This document shows, one piece after another, positions 61,317 through 64,000 of a stretch of 64,000 bases of DNA; the stretch's first letter is position 1; every line of letters starts with the position of its first letter. This stretch comes from Salinimicrobium sp050750585 (GTDB lineage Bacteria; Bacteroidota; Bacteroidia; Flavobacteriales; Flavobacteriaceae). The stretch covers positions 1-64,000 of the forward strand of contig NZ_JBOJLM010000012.1 in assembly GCF_050750585.1 (NCBI RefSeq), given 5' to 3'. A program made the position numbers and the translations under genes. The notes below the pieces were generated by a model. The model searched no databases. It worked only from the letters and a program-made list of their open reading frames with translations, and was not told where the DNA came from.

Positions 61317-62000
61317 ATGTCAAATACTGTTCTGTACCTAAAAGACGCTGCGATCTACCAACGGGAGACGCTTATTCTTTCTGAAGTAAATATCGAGATT
61401 GAAAAAGGGGAATTTGTTTACCTCATAGGAAAGACCGGGACAGGAAAAAGTAGCTTCATGAAAACCCTTTATGGCGACCTGCCCCTTACCGAAGGAGAAG
61501 GAAGTATTGTAGATTACGATCTGCGCACCCTGCGAGAAAAAGATATTCCCTTTCTACGCCGAAAGCTGGGAGTGGTGTTTCAGGATTTTAAACTACTGAA
61601 TGATCGCAATGTAAATGACAACCTGTTGTTTGTACTTAAAGCTACCGGCTGGAAAGACAAAGCCGCTATGGATGCCAAGATCGAAGAGGTGCTAAAAAAG
61701 GTAGGGATGGGTACCAAAGGTTTTAAAAATCCGTACCAGTTATCTGGTGGGGAGCAGCAACGTATTGCCATTGCCCGTGCCCTGCTCAATGACCCCGAAC
61801 TTATCCTGGCCGATGAGCCTACCGGAAACCTCGATCCGCAGACCTCTGTAGAAGTTATGGAAGTACTGCAGCAAATCTCCAAAAACGGAAAGACCATACT
61901 TATGGCCACTCACGATTATGCATTACTGCTTAAATACCCTTCAAAAACCCTGAAGTGCGACGGGCAAAAAGTATTTGAGGTGGTTCAGAAAACTGTATAA
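61317..62000 (+). CDS. ftsE: Cell-division ATP-binding protein FtsE
   Basis: An ABC ATPase of 227 residues. Walker A is LIGKTGTGKSSFMK, the Q-loop region VVFQDFKLL, the signature LSGGEQQRIAIARALL, Walker B LILADEPTGNLD and the H-loop ATHDY. FtsE with FtsX regulates peptidoglycan hydrolases at the septum; ftsX is not adjacent here. Short length and a segment ending KTLKCDGQKVFE favour FtsE over LolD. I chose the ATG at 61317; the ATG at 61305 falls in a copy of the AAAATGTCATTTTT palindrome. Confidence 0.9.
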   Translation: MSNTVLYLKDAAIYQRETLILSEVNIEIEKGEFVYLIGKTGTGKSSFMKTLYGDLPLTEGEGSIVDYDLRTLREKDIPFLRRKLGVVFQDFKLLNDRNVNDNLLFVLKATGWKDKAAMDAKIEEVLKKVGMGTKGFKNPYQLSGGEQQRIAIARALLNDPELILADEPTGNLDPQTSVEVMEVLQQISKNGKTILMATHDYALLLKYPSKTLKCDGQKVFEVVQKTV

Positions 62001-62080
62001 TTTAAGGTTCATGGTTTAAGGTTTAAGGTTTAAGGTTTAAGGTTTAAGGTTTAAGGTTTAAGGTTTAAGGTTTAAGGTGC
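62001..62080. repeat. TTTAAGG heptad array
   Basis: Nine perfect tandem copies of TTTAAGG at 62015-62077, plus TTTAAGG and a degenerate TTCATGG before them. It begins at the ftsE stop codon. It is the most regular heptad array in the window. Confidence 0.95.
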
Positions 62081-62238
62081 AAAATTCAAAGTTGTTTTAT
62101 AGTACCAGATTCCAGTGACTGAATTTTAAATTTGAATAATACAACCCAACCTGTTCATAATTGTAGTGGGATTCGTAGAGCGACTGTAGTAATCCTTCTA
62201 CTTTGAACCTTATGGTGCATTTTTAATTCACCTCGTTT

Positions 62239-62529
62239 TTATTTCCTCTTTTTACCTGGATCCTGCCAGGTATTAAAAACAGAATATACAATTATCCTGT
62301 CCTCAATAATTTCGTAAACAACCAGAAATGGAAATCGTTTCAGGAAAGCTTCTCTATACGGCTTTCTTTTCTGCGGAAAATGCTCAGGGTGAGAAGCAAT
62401 TCTATTGAAATAAATATTTAAATGATCTAAAAATTCTTCCCCCAGACCCAATCGTTTATCCTGATGGTAGAGATAAGCTTTCGCTATTTCAAGTGCTGCT
62501 TCTTCTTTTATTTCTATATGAAATTCTAT
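62239..62529 (-). pseudogene. RelE/ParE-family toxin, start codon apparently lost
   Basis: The frame is open from the antitoxin stop onward and encodes a ParE/RelE-like toxin (KRFPFLVVYEIIEDRIIVYSVF; HPEHFPQKRKPYREAFLK) of about 96 residues. The first codon after the antitoxin TAA is ATA where a normal gene would have ATG. The only alternative in the annotated frame is a TTG at 62451, which would remove 27 residues. So either an unusual ATA start is used, or the toxin is silenced by a start-codon mutation. Confidence 0.75.
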
Positions 62530-62766
62530 TTAGGAATTAGCAGACTTAATTTTTCGCTTTACTTCTTCCCAGGAAAGGGACTTACTTTCGCCTTTTAGAT
62601 GCGCCTCTCTCCGTGAATCTAAAATTTGATATTGATCTTCATCAAGAATAGGCTCATTCACCTCATTTTCATATGTTTCCGCTATAGCTTCAAGCATTTT
62701 TAGAAGTCTTACATCTGCTGTGTCAACATATTCTCTTACCTTATTTCTCAAATCTCCTGAAGTCAT
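62530..62766 (-). CDS. Antitoxin of a ParE/RelE-type pair
   Basis: A 78-residue acidic protein, MTSGDLRNKVREYVDTADVR and on, ending WEEVKRKIKSANS: an addiction-module antitoxin of the small alpha-helical type common before ParE/RelE toxins in Bacteroidota. I chose the ATG at 62766. Its stop codon is followed directly, with no spacer, by the toxin frame. Confidence 0.8.
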   Translation of the reverse strand: MTSGDLRNKVREYVDTADVRLLKMLEAIAETYENEVNEPILDEDQYQILDSRREAHLKGESKSLSWEEVKRKIKSANS

Positions 62767-62842
62767 CACTTATTATTTTATATTAAAGTTACCATTTTTG
62801 TTATTTACTATTATAAATGCTTCAGAGTAAATCAGTTAAACA

Positions 62843-62870
62843 CCTTCCAAAAATGACATTTTTGAGAGGT
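62843..62870. repeat. Free-standing AAAAATGACATTTTT palindrome
   Basis: CCTTCCAAAAATG, A, CATTTTTGAGAGG: imperfect outer arms and no useful T tract. A copy of the dispersed palindrome outside any terminator. Confidence 0.6.
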
Positions 62871-62884
62871 CATATAAATTCATA

Positions 62885-62972
62885 ATTCTAATCATATTTC
62901 GTAAGTCTAATTTCGTAAGTCTACCTTCGCACTTCTAAAATCGTACTTCGTAAGTCTACCTTCGTTCTTCTA
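62885..62972. repeat. Heptad array (TTTCGTA/AGTCTAC/CTTCTAA words)
   Basis: TTTCGTA, AGTCTAA, TTTCGTA, AGTCTAC, CTTCGCA, CTTCTAA, AATCGTA, CTTCGTA, AGTCTAC, CTTCGTT, CTTCTAA: eleven consecutive 7-base words upstream of the small membrane-protein stop. Confidence 0.75.
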
Positions 62973-63203
62973 ACTTTCCTTCGGTTTAATAAAAAGATAA
63001 TAGATATTGATTAGTACAATAGCACCATTAGTGATGATGAGCGGCCAGGAATCGAGTAAAATTCCGTAAGCAACGAAGAACAAACATCCAAGGCTGTTGA
63101 TGTACCTAAGGGTGGTTATATTTCTCATTAGGAAGGACAGCAGCAGAAAAAAAGATGCCAGGTATCCAATCCATTCTATATACGATATTCCTAAAATTTC
63201 CAT
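62970..63203 (-). CDS. Small YgjV/CBU_0592-like membrane protein
   Basis: A 77-residue protein with three hydrophobic helices (IEWIGYLASFFLLLSFLM; YINSLGCLFFVAYGILLDSW; IITNGAIVLINIYYLFI). The NSLGCLFFVAYGILL segment is typical of the family also represented by YgjV. Function unknown. It is a single gene bounded by a terminator upstream and a heptad array at its 3' end. Confidence 0.8.
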   Translation of the reverse strand: MEILGISYIEWIGYLASFFLLLSFLMRNITTLRYINSLGCLFFVAYGILLDSWPLIITNGAIVLINIYYLFIKPKES

Positions 63204-63243
63204 TCCTGAATGATGCTTAGATTGAGGAGTTCTATAAAAAAAT

Positions 63244-63278
63244 AAGGCCTGTCAAAAATCGCGTTTTTGACAGGCCTT
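63244..63278. terminator. Terminator after typA
   Basis: Stem AAGGCCTGTCAAAAA / TTTTTGACAGGCCTT with a 5-base loop. The lower part carries GTCAAAAA...TTTTTGAC, a variant of the dispersed palindrome. It lies between typA and the small membrane-protein gene. Confidence 0.85.
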
Positions 63279-63299
63279 AAGATATAAAATTATTTAATC

Positions 63300-64000
63300 T
63301 TAAATAGTCTTATTTCTTTTACGATCATTCTCTGTAAGATAGATCTTTCTAAGGCGCAGGTGCTTTGGTGTTACTTCTACATATTCATCTTTCTGAATAT
63401 ATTCCAAAGCCTCTTCCAAAGAGAATTTTATTGCAGGAACGATCTTCGCTTTATCATCGGCTCCCGATGAACGTACGTTCGAAAGTTTTTTGGTTTTGGT
63501 GATGTTCACTACCATATCATCCTGGCGTGAGTTCTCTCCAATTACCTGCCCTTCATAAATATCCTCTCCCGGATCAACAAAGAATTTTCCACGATCCTGA
63601 AGTTTATCGATAGAGTAAGGAATTGCTTTACCTTTTTCCATAGAAACTAAAGAACCATTCTGGCGCTCAGGAATACCACCTTTAAGCGGCTGATATTCTT
63701 TGTAGCGGTGTGCCATAATAGCTTCTCCGGCAGTTGCAGTCAATAGCTGATTTCTAAGACCAATAATTCCGCGGGATGGGATCTGGAACTGGATAGTCAT
63801 CCTATCTCCTTTTCCTTCCATACTCAACATCTCCCCTTTTCTCATGGTCACCATCTCTACTGCTTTTCCTGAAACATCTTCAGGAAGATCTATAGTCAAC
63901 TCTTCAATGGGCTCACACTTCACACCATCAATTTCTTTGATGATTACCTGTGGCTGACCAATTTGAAGTTCGTAACCTTCACGACGCATGGTTTCAATAA
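63300..64000 (-). CDS. typA: GTP-binding protein TypA/BipA, C-terminal part
   Basis: The 3' portion (about 233 codons) of the ribosome-associated GTPase BipA; the GTPase domain lies beyond the window edge. Visible parts are domain III/V and the C-terminal region: GYELQIGQPQVIIKEIDGVKCEP, RGIIGLRNQLLTATAGEAIM and the C-terminal basic tail (KHLRLRKIYLTENDRKRNK). The frame is open to position 64000, and the MRREGYE methionine is internal. Confidence 0.94.
   Translation of the reverse strand, partial: IETMRREGYELQIGQPQVIIKEIDGVKCEPIEELTIDLPEDVSGKAVEMVTMRKGEMLSMEGKGDRMTIQFQIPSRGIIGLRNQLLTATAGEAIMAHRYKEYQPLKGGIPERQNGSLVSMEKGKAIPYSIDKLQDRGKFFVDPGEDIYEGQVIGENSRQDDMVVNITKTKKLSNVRSSGADDKAKIVPAIKFSLEEALEYIQKDEYVEVTPKHLRLRKIYLTENDRKRNKTI

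Overview
The window looks like a chromosome segment of a marine-type member of the Flavobacteriaceae (Bacteroidota). The evidence is moderate A+T content, Bacteroidota-type promoters (TTG, about 19 bp, TAnnTTTG), almost no Shine-Dalgarno sequences, a predicted secretome rich in lipoproteins and SprB-like repeats, and the gene set itself: MoxR with SurA-like chaperones, DUF3467 beside rpoC, DUF2851, PspC, OmpH, a type I IDI and an HMG-CoA lyase. This placement is inferred from protein style and promoter style; no rRNA gene is present to confirm it.

Layout. 0-8.6 kb: aconitase, an operon for outer-membrane protein folding (PpiC-like lipoprotein, SurA-like PPIase, MoxR), OmpH and guaB. 8.7-18.1 kb: TPR histidine kinase with HMG-CoA lyase, LysE exporter with pyrD, pepT, tRNA-Thr, a PTPS/QueD enzyme with idi, and prfC. 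18.2-21.4 kb: three consecutive secreted-protein genes, each broken by a frameshift, two of them tandem paralogs. 21.6-37.3 kb: the large informational block read on the minus strand in the order rpsU, xerC, hpf, tRNA-Thr, tRNA-Tyr, tRNA-Gly, tRNA-Thr, tuf, tRNA-Trp, secE, nusG, rplK, rplA, rplJ, rplL, rpoB, rpoC, DUF3467. This is the ancient order also known from E. coli (thrU-tyrU-glyT-thrT-tufB, secE-nusG-rplKAJL-rpoBC). 37.5-38.8 kb: an IS3-family element whose orfB carries an in-frame stop. 38.9-49.9 kb: acyl-CoA dehydrogenase, a ComEA-like protein, an unusual AGCS symporter with a secreted N-terminal half, PspC, DUF2851, a GDSL lipase-like lipoprotein, a CBS/cysteine-synthase-like enzyme, a LolE-like permease and a DUF1343 (NamZ-type) lipoprotein. 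49.9-51.1 kb: a large heptad-based repeat array, a four-helix-bundle (S23/Avd-like) gene and a second heptad array in inverted orientation. 51-64 kb: YkgJ-like protein, methyltransferase, metalloprotease, amidohydrolase, PiT-like permease, an outer-membrane barrel with a 1006-residue TPR protein, FtsE, a degraded toxin-antitoxin pair, a small membrane protein and the 3' part of typA.

Three repeat systems lie over this otherwise ordinary gene content. First, at least a dozen intergenic regions contain degenerate arrays with a strict 7-bp period, each locus with its own word (AACTCGT, CAGTAAA, TTTAAGG, TTTCGTA, GTTGCGG and others). The array at 49.9-50.5 kb is built from such heptads into units of 84-106 bp. 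Second, a near-palindrome close to GGTGTCAAAAATGNCATTTTTGACACC recurs about 15 times, as terminator stems, as free-standing intergenic copies and inside coding sequences. Third, a hairpin beginning GACCTCACAGG occurs twice. The heptad arrays, and the four-helix-bundle gene set between two inverted ones, are the most interesting unexplained structures here.
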